From RGIG3701 sp017403345 (GTDB lineage Bacteria > Planctomycetota > Planctomycetia > Pirellulales > Thermoguttaceae), in NCBI GenBank assembly GCA_017403345.1, contig JAFQOH010000079.1, positions 1-64,000 on the forward strand: a stretch of DNA of 64,000 bases, in the 5' to 3' direction. The position numbers and the translations under genes are program-made. Shown here piece by piece: positions 1-11,100 of the stretch. Each line of letters starts with the position of its first letter. Within the stretch, counting starts at the first letter, position 1. The notes beneath the pieces were generated by a model. That model made no database searches. It had not been told where the DNA came from and worked only from the letters and a program-made list of their open reading frames with translations.

Positions 1-1
1 G

Positions 2-661
2 ACGGCTGTCTCTGCCCGAAAAGAACTTGAGGAACTCCTCGGTCCCGCCTCCGAACCGACTCAAGAAGCCGCCTCTGAGGCGTCGAAAACCGTTCGCAAA
101 GGCAGTGAAAATCTAACCGCAGAATGCACGGAAAACACACAAGCACACACAGAAAACGCGCAAGACCAAACAGAATGTGCGCCGAATCGGGCAAAAAATA
201 CGAATGAGCGCGCAATAATCGCGCGAAAGCACGTCAAAAAGTTAGAGCTCCAGTGCAAAAACTTCAAAAAGGCACTGATGACGCAAAAAGATCCGGAAAT
301 TTTAGAGGAACTGGAACCAGAACTGGAACCTGAACTGGAATTGGAAACGGTGTGCGGCGAGGCTGAAGAGTCTGCTGCGGAATGCACAGAAAATGCGCAG
401 ACGTGCACAGAAAGCGGGTTCTTTCTGCATGCTGACCGCAAAATGATGCGGAAAATGCGCGACGCAAAAAAATGGGAAACTCGTTTTTCACGAGCTTCCC
501 AACGGTATTCCGGGCAGCATTCCGAACGGCTTTTCTGCGGCCGGAATCGAGGATCGCCAAGTTCCGGCTCGCCGCTTGGAGGTTCGCGCCCTCAGTCGGA
601 ACGCAGTTTTACTCGCGGATCATGTCGGAGAAAGTGCCGCCGGCGGGGATCATCGGGATGA
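2..661 (+). CDS. Partial acidic low-complexity ORF at window edge (3' end)
   Basis: An open frame enters from the left edge and ends at a TGA at 659-661. The product is not recognised. Visible features are a Glu/Lys-rich charged N-terminal part, repeated Glu-Cys-Thr-Glu-Asn type phrases, and a Glu-Leu-Glu-Pro run near 300-345. The last third is Arg/Ser-rich and looks less like real coding sequence. The frame passes through the ilvB terminator hairpin (474-500) and overlaps the 3' end of ilvB on the other strand by 53 bp, which is unusual. The true gene may end earlier or be frameshifted, or the frame may be chance read-through of a repeat-derived spacer. Confidence 0.3.
   Translation, partial: TAVSARKELEELLGPASEPTQEAASEASKTVRKGSENLTAECTENTQAHTENAQDQTECAPNRAKNTNERAIIARKHVKKLELQCKNFKKALMTQKDPEILEELEPELEPELELETVCGEAEESAAECTENAQTCTESGFFLHADRKMMRKMRDAKKWETRFSRASQRYSGQHSERLFCGRNRGSPSSGSPLGGSRPQSERSFTRGSCRRKCRRRGSSG
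466..500 (-). terminator. Intrinsic terminator of ilvB
   Basis: On the minus strand an 11-position stem (474-484 with 490-500, one mismatch) with a 5-nt loop is followed by a T run (466-471). It lies about 110 bp past the ilvB stop codon. Confidence 0.75.
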
Positions 662-2444
662 CCTGCTCGCTGTACGGGATGGCGACGTCGAGAAGGTACG
701 GGCCTTCCGCATCGATCATCTCCTGAAGCGCGGATTCCAGCTCTGCCGGGTCGATGACCGTCCGTGCATTCCAGCCGAAACCTTTGGCGATGGCCGTGAA
801 GTCGGGGTAGCGGTTCGTCGGGCAGTAGTCCTTCTTTTCGAGGTACTTTTCCGGATCGTCGATCGGGCCGAGGAACGTCTGCGCGTGATTTTTCTTGCAG
901 AAACGGTCTTCCCACTGGAACACCATTCCGAGGTACTGGTTGTTCAGAAGCAGGACCTTCACCGGGATCTTCTCGCAGAAGCAGCAGCCCATTTCCTGAA
1001 TGTTCATCAGGAGACTTCCGTCCCCTTCCACGACGATGACCATTTTGTCCGGGTTCGCGATCTTCGCGCCCATTCCGGCGGGGAGACCGAATCCCATCGT
1101 ACCGGCACCGCAGCTTGAGAGCCAGTGTTTCGGACTGTTGATCTTGAAGAACTGCGCGGTCCACATTTGGTGCTGTCCGACTCCCGTCGCGACGATCGGA
1201 TCCTGGTCCTTCGTCATTTCGTAGAGCTTCTCGAGCGCCTGCTGCGGGAGGATGTTTTTGGAATCCTTACGGTAGCTGATCCCGAGCCGCTGCTTCCATT
1301 CCTTGACCTGGTCCGTCCACGGAGTGTAGTCGGGCATCTGGAGCGGGAGGAGCGCCGCGTTGAGTTTTTCGAGCACCTCGCGCAGATCCCCAGTCACGGC
1401 CAGCGCCGGGTCGATGATCTTGCGGATCTCGGAGAGGTCGATGTCGACGTGGACGATCTTCGCATTGGGAGCGAACCGTTTCGCATTTCCCGTCACGCGG
1501 TCACTGAAACGTGCACCGAGCACCATGAGCAGATCGCATTCGTGGACCATTTTGTTGGCTGCGCATGAACCGTGCATTCCGAGGAGACCGAGAGAAAGCG
1601 GATGTTCCGCGGGGAAGGCCCCCAAACCGGTCAGAGTGCTTGCTGCCGGGATCTTGGTTTTTTCGACTAGCTTCAGGATCTCTTCGGAGGCATCCGACGC
1701 GATGGCGCCGCCGCCGATGTAGAACGCGGGTCTTTTCGCGGTGCGGATCAGTTCGACCCACTGCGTAATGGCGTCATCGGAGGGGGTCGGCATTTCTTTT
1801 TCGCCGTAGCCGGGGAGGTTCAGTTCGCAGTCGAAATCGGGTTCCTGGAAAATGGTGACGCCTTTTTCGCTCTGGAAGGGCTGACCGACCTGGGCGAGGA
1901 AGACGTTTTTGGGAATATCGACGAGTACCGGGCCTTTACGTCCGCTGTTCGCGATGTAGAACGCCTCCTTGATCCCTCGGGCGATGTCGTTTGGGTCCAT
2001 GATGAGCATGTGGTGCTTCGTGATGCTTCGGAAGACCTCGGTTGAGGGCATTTCTTGGAATGCGTCCGTTCCGATGACGTTGGATCCGACCTGTCCGGTG
2101 ATGGCGACCAGGGGGATACTGTCCATTTTCGCGTCGGCGATAGCGGTCAGGAGGTTGGCTGCGCCGGGACCGGAAGTGGCGGAGCATACACCGACTTTTC
2201 CAGTACTCCTTGCGTAACCCTGTGCTGCGAAACCGCCGCCCTGCTCGTGTCGGGGGAGGACGATGCGGAGTTTATCTTCGTAGCGGGAGTAGGCCTGATG
2301 GAGAGGGATCACGGCTCCGCCTGGATATGCGAATACCGTGTCGACCTCATGATGGATAAGCGACAGTACCACGACATCCGCACCCGTAAGAGGCTGGGAC
2401 GGCGAGGCGGTTTGGGCTGGATTCATCTGATTTTTGATGGACAC
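609..2444 (-). CDS. ilvB: Acetolactate synthase large (catalytic) subunit
   Basis: Cytosolic ThDP/FAD enzyme that joins two pyruvates, or pyruvate and 2-oxobutyrate, in the first common step of branched-chain amino acid synthesis. The 611 residues are close to the family length. Seen in the protein: the N-terminal ThDP-binding domain with YPGGAVIPLH and the catalytic-glutamate segment RHEQGGGFAA, the SGPGAANL loop, the central domain, and the C-terminal ThDP motif starting at GDGS and continuing to NNQYLGMV. The start is GTG at 2444, with GGAG 7 nt upstream; the first residues (MSIKNQM) are followed by a short linker. No small regulatory subunit (ilvN) lies nearby. It is transcribed alone, divergently from the sigma factor gene. 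Confidence 0.95.
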   Translation of the reverse strand: MSIKNQMNPAQTASPSQPLTGADVVVLSLIHHEVDTVFAYPGGAVIPLHQAYSRYEDKLRIVLPRHEQGGGFAAQGYARSTGKVGVCSATSGPGAANLLTAIADAKMDSIPLVAITGQVGSNVIGTDAFQEMPSTEVFRSITKHHMLIMDPNDIARGIKEAFYIANSGRKGPVLVDIPKNVFLAQVGQPFQSEKGVTIFQEPDFDCELNLPGYGEKEMPTPSDDAITQWVELIRTAKRPAFYIGGGAIASDASEEILKLVEKTKIPAASTLTGLGAFPAEHPLSLGLLGMHGSCAANKMVHECDLLMVLGARFSDRVTGNAKRFAPNAKIVHVDIDLSEIRKIIDPALAVTGDLREVLEKLNAALLPLQMPDYTPWTDQVKEWKQRLGISYRKDSKNILPQQALEKLYEMTKDQDPIVATGVGQHQMWTAQFFKINSPKHWLSSCGAGTMGFGLPAGMGAKIANPDKMVIVVEGDGSLLMNIQEMGCCFCEKIPVKVLLLNNQYLGMVFQWEDRFCKKNHAQTFLGPIDDPEKYLEKKDYCPTNRYPDFTAIAKGFGWNARTVIDPAELESALQEMIDAEGPYLLDVAIPYSEQVIPMIPAGGTFSDMIRE

Positions 2445-2513
2445 GGAAATTCTCCTTTTAAAAATTGCGAAAAAAACAAAAAATATTTCTCCAGTATAGA
2501 AATATTCCCTTTC

Positions 2514-2541
2514 ATTATAGTAGATTTAAAAATTAATGCAA
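2514..2541 (-). promoter_or_regulatory. Sigma70-type promoter of ilvB
   Basis: On the minus strand: TTGCAT (2536-2541), 16-bp spacer, TATAAT (2514-2519), about 70 bp before the GTG start of ilvB. Confidence 0.7.
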
Positions 2542-2714
2542 GGCCCCGCGCATGTTTTTTCTTGGTGAACCTGAATTTTAAAAGATCCATTTTGAGAATT
2601 TCGGTTTTTTTTGCGAGATCTGTGTCGGGGCACGGTCACGTTCTCTAAGTTTCCGCTTTTTTTAACTTTTTTGAAGAAAGTTGGCAGAAATTTTCTTTTT
2701 TTTCTTTTTTTTCC

Positions 2715-2743
2715 TTGCCAATTTCGGAATTGCGATATATAAT
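2715..2743 (+). promoter_or_regulatory. Sigma70-type promoter of the ECF sigma factor gene
   Basis: TTGCCA (2715-2720), 17-bp spacer, TATAAT (2738-2743). The 5' leader to the ATG at 2837 would be about 87 nt. The rest of the 2445-2836 spacer is AT-rich with no gene seen. Confidence 0.7.
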
Positions 2744-2836
2744 CAGAGAGGACAGTCTGGTTTTACCGGGCGGATTTCCTGAATGATTTCCATTTCCATT
2801 TCCATACAGTTTGCGTTTCGATGGAGGAAGACGAAA

Positions 2837-3403
2837 ATGGCCCTTTCTGAATTTGACCGGAATCTGCTTGACCGCTGCCTGCAGAAACAGCCGCAGGCGT
2901 GGAATGAATTCGTGGACCGTTTTGCCGGTCTGATTTCTTTTGTGGTCCGCAGTGTGTGCCAGGATCGCGGTCTTTCGCTGGATCTTGCGGCACAGGAGGA
3001 CTTGATCCAGGAAGTTTTCGTCGTGATCCTTTCGGAGAATTTCGTCGTTCTTCGCCGTTTTCGCGGAAATTGCAGTCTTGCTGCGTACCTCACGGTCATC
3101 GCTCGCCGAGTGGTTGTCCGGGTGATTTTGCAGAAGTACGTTCAGCAGCCGGCTGCGGGGACGCTGGACGGTTTGGAAGAGGCTGCGGTCGAGGAGGCTG
3201 CGGCGCCTGAGGAGCTGATCGAAAACATGGATGAAGTACTGTTTTTGATCTCGAGGCTTCCGGAGCGTGAAGCGAAAATCGTGAAAATGTATCATCTTGA
3301 GCAAAGATCTTACGCGGAGATCGCCGAGAGTCTTAGCATTCCGGTGAATACGGTCGGTCCGACGCTTTCGCGGGCGCGTGAAGTGATGCGTCAGCGCGGA
3401 TGA
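2837..3403 (+). CDS. ECF-type RNA polymerase sigma factor
   Basis: 188-residue sigma-70 family protein of the short extracytoplasmic-function type, which redirects RNA polymerase to a specific regulon. Region 2 is visible around residues 20-100 (FVDRFAGLI, QEDLIQEVF, LRRFRGNCSLAAYLTVI). Region 4 with its helix-turn-helix lies near residues 130-185 (LPEREAKIVKMYHLEQ, YAEIAESLSI). The ATG at 2837 is chosen because GGAGGAAG sits 6 nt upstream; an earlier in-frame ATG at 2783 has no such site. No anti-sigma factor is adjacent, so its signal and targets cannot be read from this window. Confidence 0.85.
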   Translation: MALSEFDRNLLDRCLQKQPQAWNEFVDRFAGLISFVVRSVCQDRGLSLDLAAQEDLIQEVFVVILSENFVVLRRFRGNCSLAAYLTVIARRVVVRVILQKYVQQPAAGTLDGLEEAAVEEAAAPEELIENMDEVLFLISRLPEREAKIVKMYHLEQRSYAEIAESLSIPVNTVGPTLSRAREVMRQRG

Positions 3404-3485
3404 TGTTTTCGTGCGTGGGAGAAAGATTCCGGTTTTGCTTTGATTTTTCGAAGTGGAACCGTTTTTTTTTGAGAAAAAGGGGAAT

Positions 3486-3525
3486 TTTCGCTAAATTTCG
3501 CTAATTTTCGCTAAATTTCGCTAAA
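3486..3525 (+). repeat. 10-bp tandem repeat (TTTCGCTAAA, four copies)
   Basis: Four adjacent copies of TTTCGCTAAA, the second with one change, lie in the spacer between the sigma factor gene and glgC, upstream of the glgC promoter. The rest of 3404-3694 holds nothing else recognisable apart from that promoter. Confidence 0.85.
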
Positions 3526-3562
3526 TTTTGCCTGAAATCGTCAGTTCAGCGGTCGGTCCCCT

Positions 3563-3590
3563 TTGCAAACCTTGAAATATTTGGTAAAAT
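3563..3590 (+). promoter_or_regulatory. Candidate sigma70-type promoter of glgC
   Basis: TTGCAA (3563-3568), 16-bp spacer, TAAAAT (3585-3590), about 105 bp before the glgC ATG. Confidence 0.55.
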
Positions 3591-3694
3591 TCGAATATTG
3601 CCGGTCTGTGTTTGGAGAGTTTTCACTTTCGGTATGCGGCCGGTGTTTGAATCCTGAACAATAGTGAGTACAGAAAGAATTTAAAGGATCCCTC

Positions 3695-4978
3695 ATGGAT
3701 AAAGTATTAGCATTAGTTCTCGGCGGCGGCCGCGGAACACGTCTGTATCCATTGACCAAAGTACGTTCTAAGCCGGCGGTTCCCGTTGCTGGAAAGTACC
3801 GTCTTATCGACATTCCGATCTCGAACTGCATCAACAGCGGGATCTTGAAGGTCTACGTCCTGACGCAGTTCAACTCCATGAGCCTTCATCGGCACATTCG
3901 CAGTACGTACCTGTTTGACTGCTATCGGAACGGGTACATTGAGATCTTGGCGGCGGAACAGACGATCGAGAATCCGAATTGGTACCAAGGGACGGCCGAC
4001 GCGGTGAAGAAGAGTCTGCATCATATCGAGAGCAGCAACGTCGATTACGTCGTGATCCTTTCCGGAGACCAGCTTTACCGGATGGACTTTCGGGAGATGC
4101 TTCGAGTGCACAAAGAGTCGGGCGCCGATGCGACGATCGCTTCGATCCCGGTCCGTGCGGAAGAGACGGCGGGGCTTGGGATCATGCGGATCGATCCGAA
4201 GACCGGTTATGTCGGCGGATTTCTTGAAAAACCGCGAGATGCGGAAGAGCTTCGCGGCTTTGAAACGGATCCGGAATGGCTGCGCACGCAGAATGTGGAG
4301 GCTCCGGGACGGGATTATCTCGCCAGCATGGGCATCTACATTTTCAACAAGGAGATGCTGATCCATGCGCTTCGGAAGACGGAATACAAAGATTTCGGGA
4401 AAGAAGTTTTTCCGGCGCTCATCCACAGCAAAAAGGTCGCGACGTATGTGTTTGACGGCTACTGGGAAGACATTGGAACGATCCGTTCGTTCTTTGAGGC
4501 GAACTTGAGTCTTGCGAAACCGGCCCCCCCGTTCCGGATGTTTGAGCCGTCGGCTCCGATCTACACGAATGCGCGTTTCCTGCCTTCCACGACGATCTCC
4601 GGAGCGACAGTCACGGATTCACTCATCGCGGACGGGTGCAACATCGGAAGCGGCGCGGTGATCGAAAACTCGGTCATCGGTGTGCGGTGCCAGATCGGAG
4701 AGAACGTCACGATACGGAACTGCATCGTGATGGGGGCGGACTTTTACGATCACGAAGAAAACACGGAGGACGCAGGGAATCCTATTCCGCTGGGGATCGG
4801 CAAGGGAAGCCGGATCGAGAATGCGATCATTGACAAAAACTGCCGCATCGGCGAGAACGTGGAGATCCTGAATCCGCAGGGGATCGAGAATTCCGAGGAG
4901 AACGAATTTTGCCAGATCGTTGACGGCATCGTCGTGGTCCAGAAAGGAAACAGCATCCCCGACGGCTGGAAAATGTAG
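3695..4978 (+). CDS. glgC: Glucose-1-phosphate adenylyltransferase (ADP-glucose pyrophosphorylase)
   Basis: Makes ADP-glucose from ATP and glucose-1-phosphate, the committed step of bacterial glycogen synthesis. At 427 residues it is full length. The nucleotidyltransferase domain opens with GGGRGTRLYPLT and KPAVPVAGKYRLIDI. Further motifs are QGTADAVKKS, the sugar-phosphate site FLEKP and YWEDIGTI. The C-terminal left-handed beta-helix (hexapeptide-type repeats such as IENSVIG and IENAIIDKNCRIGENV) runs from about residue 290 to the end. The ATG at 3695 is preceded by AAAGGA. No other glycogen genes are adjacent. The stop codon lies inside the first unit of a tandem repeat. Confidence 0.95.
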   Translation: MDKVLALVLGGGRGTRLYPLTKVRSKPAVPVAGKYRLIDIPISNCINSGILKVYVLTQFNSMSLHRHIRSTYLFDCYRNGYIEILAAEQTIENPNWYQGTADAVKKSLHHIESSNVDYVVILSGDQLYRMDFREMLRVHKESGADATIASIPVRAEETAGLGIMRIDPKTGYVGGFLEKPRDAEELRGFETDPEWLRTQNVEAPGRDYLASMGIYIFNKEMLIHALRKTEYKDFGKEVFPALIHSKKVATYVFDGYWEDIGTIRSFFEANLSLAKPAPPFRMFEPSAPIYTNARFLPSTTISGATVTDSLIADGCNIGSGAVIENSVIGVRCQIGENVTIRNCIVMGADFYDHEENTEDAGNPIPLGIGKGSRIENAIIDKNCRIGENVEILNPQGIENSEENEFCQIVDGIVVVQKGNSIPDGWKM

Positions 4979-5037
4979 AAAAGGCTGAAAACGTAGAAAA
5001 GGCTGAAAACGCAGAAAAGGGCTGAAAACGTAGAAAA
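4975..5037 (+). repeat. 18-bp tandem repeat overlapping the glgC stop codon
   Basis: GTAGAAAAGGCTGAAAAC occurs at 4975-4992 and 4993-5010, then a 19-bp variant at 5011-5029 and a partial copy to 5037. The glgC TAG is part of the first unit. Confidence 0.85.
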
Positions 5038-5164
5038 AAGGTCCATGAAAGGAACTTTTGAACGAACGAAAAGCTCTTGAATTACGGCCGGATCTTCTTC
5101 TGAAGGTTTTCGGAAGGAGACCCGGCACTTAATTAAAAGGAATTAAAATAAAAGGAATTGAAAT

Positions 5165-8100
5165 ATGAAGTCAAATTGGAAGATCATGTCGCTGGTCGTT
5201 TCGACGGCTGCGCTTTTGACTGGCTGTGAACCTCCGGTCGATCGGAATGCCGTGACTCCGGACGCTGCCGGGACGGAAAGTACTGCGAGTGCTGACGGAG
5301 CGGCAGTTTCTGCTCCGGCATCGGAAGGACCCCGTCTGACGGACGCGTCGATGGAGATCATTCCGGAGGCTTTGAAGCGTTTTACGCAGCTTCCTTCGGA
5401 AGAGACGGCCGCAGCGATGGCGGCGTATCTTGACTTGGTGAGCAGTTCGGAATTTCAGGAAGCCGCTCTTTCGATGCTCCAGGCACAGGAGAATGATGAA
5501 GAAGCCCGGATCGGTTGGATGGCGGCGCAGAAGGCCATCGAAGAGAATAAAAAACTCGCGACGGATCTGATCCTTGGAGCTGCGGACGCGACGGAGGAGC
5601 AGTACCGCGCAGCTTTGCTGCTCCGTTTGGATGAACTTGCATTTTCCAATGCGTCTCCCGAATCGCTGGAAGTCGAGATGAAAGTCTACCGTGACCGCGC
5701 CGCGGCTGGCCGATTTCCGAAACTGGCGAACTTGGCGGACCTTCAGCTCGAGTCGGTGAGACTCGCGGCTCGTGCGTCTTCTCTTTTGGGTGCGGAGGAA
5801 CCGAAACCGGAAGATCTGGACGCTTTCTACGCGGACTACACTGCGCAGGTCGAAAAGGTCCTTGAGGCGGATATGCTCAGCAACTATCAGCTCCAGATGA
5901 TCCTAGGGCTTGCGCAGGCGTTTCAGGATAAACCGGAACGGGTCCTGGAAGTCTTCAAAAAGCTGAATGCGGCTTTGGAAAAGAGGACGGAAGAAAAATG
6001 GACGCAGCTGCGTACGATGGTCTCGCAGCGAGTGGAGAGGCTGGAGCGTGAGGTGAAGATCCAGTCCACGACGCCGGAACAGGTGAAAGAATTTCTGGCT
6101 CCGTACCTTCAGCTTCCGGAAGAAATGACCGCGAAAAACTGTGCGGCCTACCTGGCGCTCTTTTTCACGGAAGAATTCCGGGAGACCGTGCAGACACTCT
6201 TTGCCGTGAGGAATGAAGAGGTCGAAAAGGCGGTGGTCGCGGAGATCAAGAAGGTGGAAGAAAATTCGCGCGCTGCTGCGGATGCGATCTTCAAAGCGGA
6301 AGATGCTTCGGAAGAGGAATTCCGGATGGCGTTGAACGTGTGTCTCCATCTTGCGATGGCGTATGCGTCTCCGGAAGAGAAAGTTTCGCTTGCCGAGCTG
6401 AAAGAACGCTACACTGCGCTCCAAGGCGAGGTGGAAAAGAGCCGTTTCCCGCATCTCGCACCGAAGGCCGCGTGCTATGCTGAGGCGTGCGGGATCTTGG
6501 AAAAAGCGGAACCGTTCTTCATGGGAGAAGCTCAGCCGACGCCGGAACAGAAGGACGCACTTTATCCGGAATTGACGAAACTGGCGGAAAGCATGCTCAG
6601 CTCGGACACGCTGGACGGTCTTCCGATGGAAGTGTTCATGCAGTGCATGGGCCTCTACCGCACTGAAAAAGAAAAGATCCGTCCTCTGTGTGAAACGATG
6701 ATCCAGGGACTGGAAGGCAAGACGGGCGAAAATGCGGAAATGCTGCTTTCGACGATGAAGATGCAGCTCGCGATGCTCGATGCTCCGCAGGGAATGAACG
6801 GCGGAAATGCGGGTGCGCAGGATAGTGCGCCGTCTGAACCGGAACTGACGCCGGAACAGCTCGAAGAGGCCAAAAAGAAGCTGGAAGCGTACACCGTCCT
6901 TCCGGAAGACCGCTCGGCCGCGTCACTTTCGCAGTACGTGGATTCGCTGGACGGTCCGGAATTCCAGGCCTTAGCGGTTCCGCTTTTCCAGATCCAGGAA
7001 AAAGAGCATCAGGATTGGCTCACCGAAACGATGGGGCGCCGGAATGATTCGCTCAAGGAAGCGCTCGTGCTGATCTGCAAGGCGGAAGATGCGACGGAAG
7101 AGCAGTTCAAGGACGCGCTCCAGTTCCGGCTGGACATCATGCGTTCGGAAAAAATGCGCAAAAATATCGAGCCGGACTACGCCGCGCTGACGGAAGAAGT
7201 GAAAGCGAGCCGATTCCCTGCTCTGGTTTCGATGGTCGAGATCGATGCTGCGTCTCAGGCGCTCATGGATGCTGCGAATGCGCTCTTCACGGGCGATTCG
7301 GAACCGACGGCGGAACAGAAAGACGAGCTTTTCGTCAAATTCTCGGCCTACCTCGACAAAGTGCTGGCTGCCGGGAAGCTGGAAGGACCGCAGCTTCAGG
7401 TCTTGATGCAGGTCTCCACGATCTTCGCGGAAGATAATGCGAAGATCGGCGAGTTCTGCACGAAGATGCTCAAAGGTCTGGAAGGCAAGACGGACGAACA
7501 GTCCAGCCAGATGCGCGAAATGTTCCAGAAACGCCTCGGCGAGATCGAATTCCTGACGAAACCGATGGAATTCACGGCTCCGGAAGGCACGAGTTTGGAA
7601 GACCTGAAAAAGCTCGTGACCGAAAAAATAGAGATCATCATGCGCTCCATGCGCAGTGACGTTCCGTCTGAAAAACTCGCGGAATTCCTGGCCGCTGTGG
7701 AAAAATTCGGCAATGCGGACCTCACGGCCTACACGGGATGGCAGATCGGCCTGATCCGCCTGATCCCGAGCCTCAGCGGTCCGGATCTTGATCTTCAGGC
7801 CTTCAAAACGCGCTATCTGGAATGCGTGAAGACGGGTACGGAAAAGGATCACTTCAACCTGAACTGCCTCCAGATGTGCCTCCAGATGGCGGTCGTCGCG
7901 TGGCAGAAACCGGGAAATGAATTGAATGCAGAGGGAAAAGAAGCCGTTCTGGAAATGTTCCGCGCTCTCCTGCCGGTCTGCGATCAGATGAAGACGCCGG
8001 AGGCCGAGAGATTCCGCCAGGAGATCCAGAGCATCATCGCGGAACTCGAAAAGCCCGCGGAAGTTCCGAACCCGCTCCAGCACGAGCTGCCCGAAATGCC

Positions 8101-11100
8101 GGCGGAAACTGCTCCGGAAAACGCTGCGGCTCCGGCGAATACAGACGCCCTCCCGGAAGCCATCCAGCTGGAAGACGCTCCGGCAGAAAACGCTCCGGCA
8201 GAAAACGCTCCGGCAGAAAACGCTCCGGCAGAAAACGCTCCGGCAGAAAACGCACCGGCTGAAAACGCACCGGCTGAGGAAGTGGTCACTCCGTCGGAAT
8301 CGACTTCTGCGGTCGAGGAAGAGGAGAGCTTTGAGGAAGAAAAGGATGCCCAGACCGTCGAAGAGTCTGCGGAAACTGTGGAAGCTGCAGAAACGGCAGA
8401 AGCTGCAGAAGTGGCAGAAACGGCAGAAGCAGCAGCGGCGGCGGCAGAAGCAGCAGAAGCAGCAGAAACGGCGGCTCCTGCAGTCGAGATCCCTGCTCCG
8501 ATCCTCGCGCTCATCACGGCTCCCGAAAATGCGACGACGGCGCAGCTTGGCGATTTTCTGGAACGTTTAGACCAGAATATGCAGGAGATCATGATGCAGC
8601 TCGGGCAGAGCTCGGATCAGACTCTGCTTCTTGCGGTGTTCGAGAAAGCGATGGAGAACGCCAATTCCGCATCGGACCAGATCCTTGCGGCAGAAGACGC
8701 GGAAAAGGAAGTTTGGGAACATGCTTTTGCCATGAAACTTGGAGTCGTGATGACGCAGGACACGCAGGATCCCCAAACTGCGCCTGATTTGGTCAATGAA
8801 CTCCAGCAGCTGAAGACGACCGTTGAAAAGAGTAAATTCCCGGAACGTGCGGCTGCGGTTGAAGCGATGCAGAAGATCATGGAATTCGAGCAGAAAACTT
8901 CAGCCTTGGATCTGGAAGACTTGGGAGAAGAAGAGCGCGCGAAACTGATGTCAGAGGTGAAAACGCTGAGCTCCGAAGTCATCAAAGCGTGCGGCGATGA
9001 TGATGAGACGGTCCTTCAGTGCCTTCTGAGTACGATGGAATTTTGCTTCATCGATGACGTGCTGCAGATGGAGGTCGTCCAGATACTTCTGGATGGCATG
9101 AAAGAGAAAGAGGGTGCGTTCTGGAGTGAATACACCTCGCGTTTTGAGCAGCTCCTTGAGCGGCTGAAGATACAGACGCAGCCGATCGAATTCACGGTGA
9201 AGGACGGCGCGGCGCAGGAAGAGCTTCGGGCCGCGGTTGCCGAGAAGACGGAGATGATCTTCACCTCCATGCAGGGCACGGACCTTCTGAAGAAGATGGA
9301 GGAGCTGAAAGCGGCGGTCGCGAAACTGGGAAATGAAGACCTGAATGCGTACACGGCCTGGCAGACGGAGCTGTGCACGATTTTCCAGGATGCGATCGGC
9401 GGCATGATGGAAGAGGCTGAAGAAGAACTGGAAGACGGCGAAAACGCAGAAGAGGCCGATGGACCGGAGCTGCTCGCGCAGCTCAACGGACTGGCGGATC
9501 GTGCGAAGTCGCTGAAGGTTTCGGAAGCGGATTTCATGCGGATGCTCCAGATCTCCATCTCGATCCTGAACTTTGCGCCGGGTACGCCGGAAGAGAAAGC
9601 TGGATTCATGGAAAAACTCCTTGAATTGGCGAAGACTTACGATTCGGAAGAAATGAAGCAGCTCCTGCCGCTTTTGGAGCAGGCTGCCGGATCGCTGAGA
9701 AATCCTCCGGAAGAGGACGCGGAAACGGAAGCGATGCCCGATCCGGAAGCGATGGCTGCGCAGATGGAGGCGATGAAAGCGGAACTCGATGCGGCAACGA
9801 AACCGTACTTGACGCTGCCGGAAAACGCGGACGCGGAAAAAATGGCGGCGTTCATCGAAATGTTTGAGGGACCGGAATTCGAGGCACTCGTCACCGCGAT
9901 GCAGCAGTTCCCTGACCCGCAGTATGCGCACGCGCAGTTCGAGCAGATGGTAGAAAATCTGCAAACGGCGGTCGATTTTGTGCTGAATGCGGAAGATGTT
10001 TCTCCGGAGGTGCTGGAAAAATCGCTGAAAATGAAGCTGGCGTGGCTGAGTGCGGAAGGAACGAAAGAAGATGCCGAAGCACTGAAAGCTCAGATCGCGA
10101 AACGTGAGCTCCCGCGTCTGACGCAGCTCGTGGAGTGCTGGGAAGAAACGCAGGCTTTGCGTGAATTCATCCGTGAAAAGATGCAGACTGGCGAGATCAC
10201 GGACGCCGATGAGGCCGAGTTCCTGACGAAGGCGAAAGAACTGCTTCAGAAGTGCGTCGAAAAGAAGTGCTTTGATGGATTCCAGCTCTCGACGGTTTTC
10301 GCGGTCAGTGAGATCCTCACGGCTCCGGAACAGAAAGTGGAGATCCTGCAGGCTTTGCGGGAAGCCGTCGCGGCTCAGAAGATGGAAGACGGTGAGATGC
10401 TGGACCAGCTTCTGGCTCAGAAGATCGCTGAGATCGAATCGGCTGCGAAACCGGAAAATGCTGAAAAACAGCCGGAAACTGAAGCGATCCCGGAAGCGAT
10501 CGATCTGGATGCGGGAGTCTCGTCGGAATCCACTTCATCGATGATGGGAAGTGCGTCCGCCGCAGGGGAAGCGGAAGCCTCCTCCAGTGCCGTGACGGTC
10601 TCGGTCTCGACGGCAGATTCTGCGCCGGCAGAAAACGGCGAAGCGGCTGGAGTTTCTCCGGAAGCAGCGGCGGAAGCCTCGGAACTTCAGATCCCGCAGG
10701 GCGCCACGACGGAAGAGATCCAGCAGCTCGTGCTGAAACGGATGGTCGAAGTCCTTCAGAGTAATCCGGATCAGCCGATGGAGAAACTCATGGAAGTTCA
10801 GAAGTCGGTCGAGAAACTGGGGAATGAAGACGTGACGCAGTTTGCGGCATGGAACATCCACTACTTCCATTTCTTCCGCGTGAAGCTGCGTCAGGCAGAT
10901 CGCGATGCAGATCTCAATGCGTTGAGCGAAGATTTTGTGAAGATCGTGCGGGTGGGGACGAAGATGCGTGCATTCCGTACGGAAACGCTGGCGAATACGG
11001 TCCAGTTCGCGATGTATTTTGCGAGCATGCTGGATGAAGCGCACACCAAAGCGCTTCTGGAAGCCGTCACGGAAGCCCTGAAGAGCAGTTCGGAACCGTG

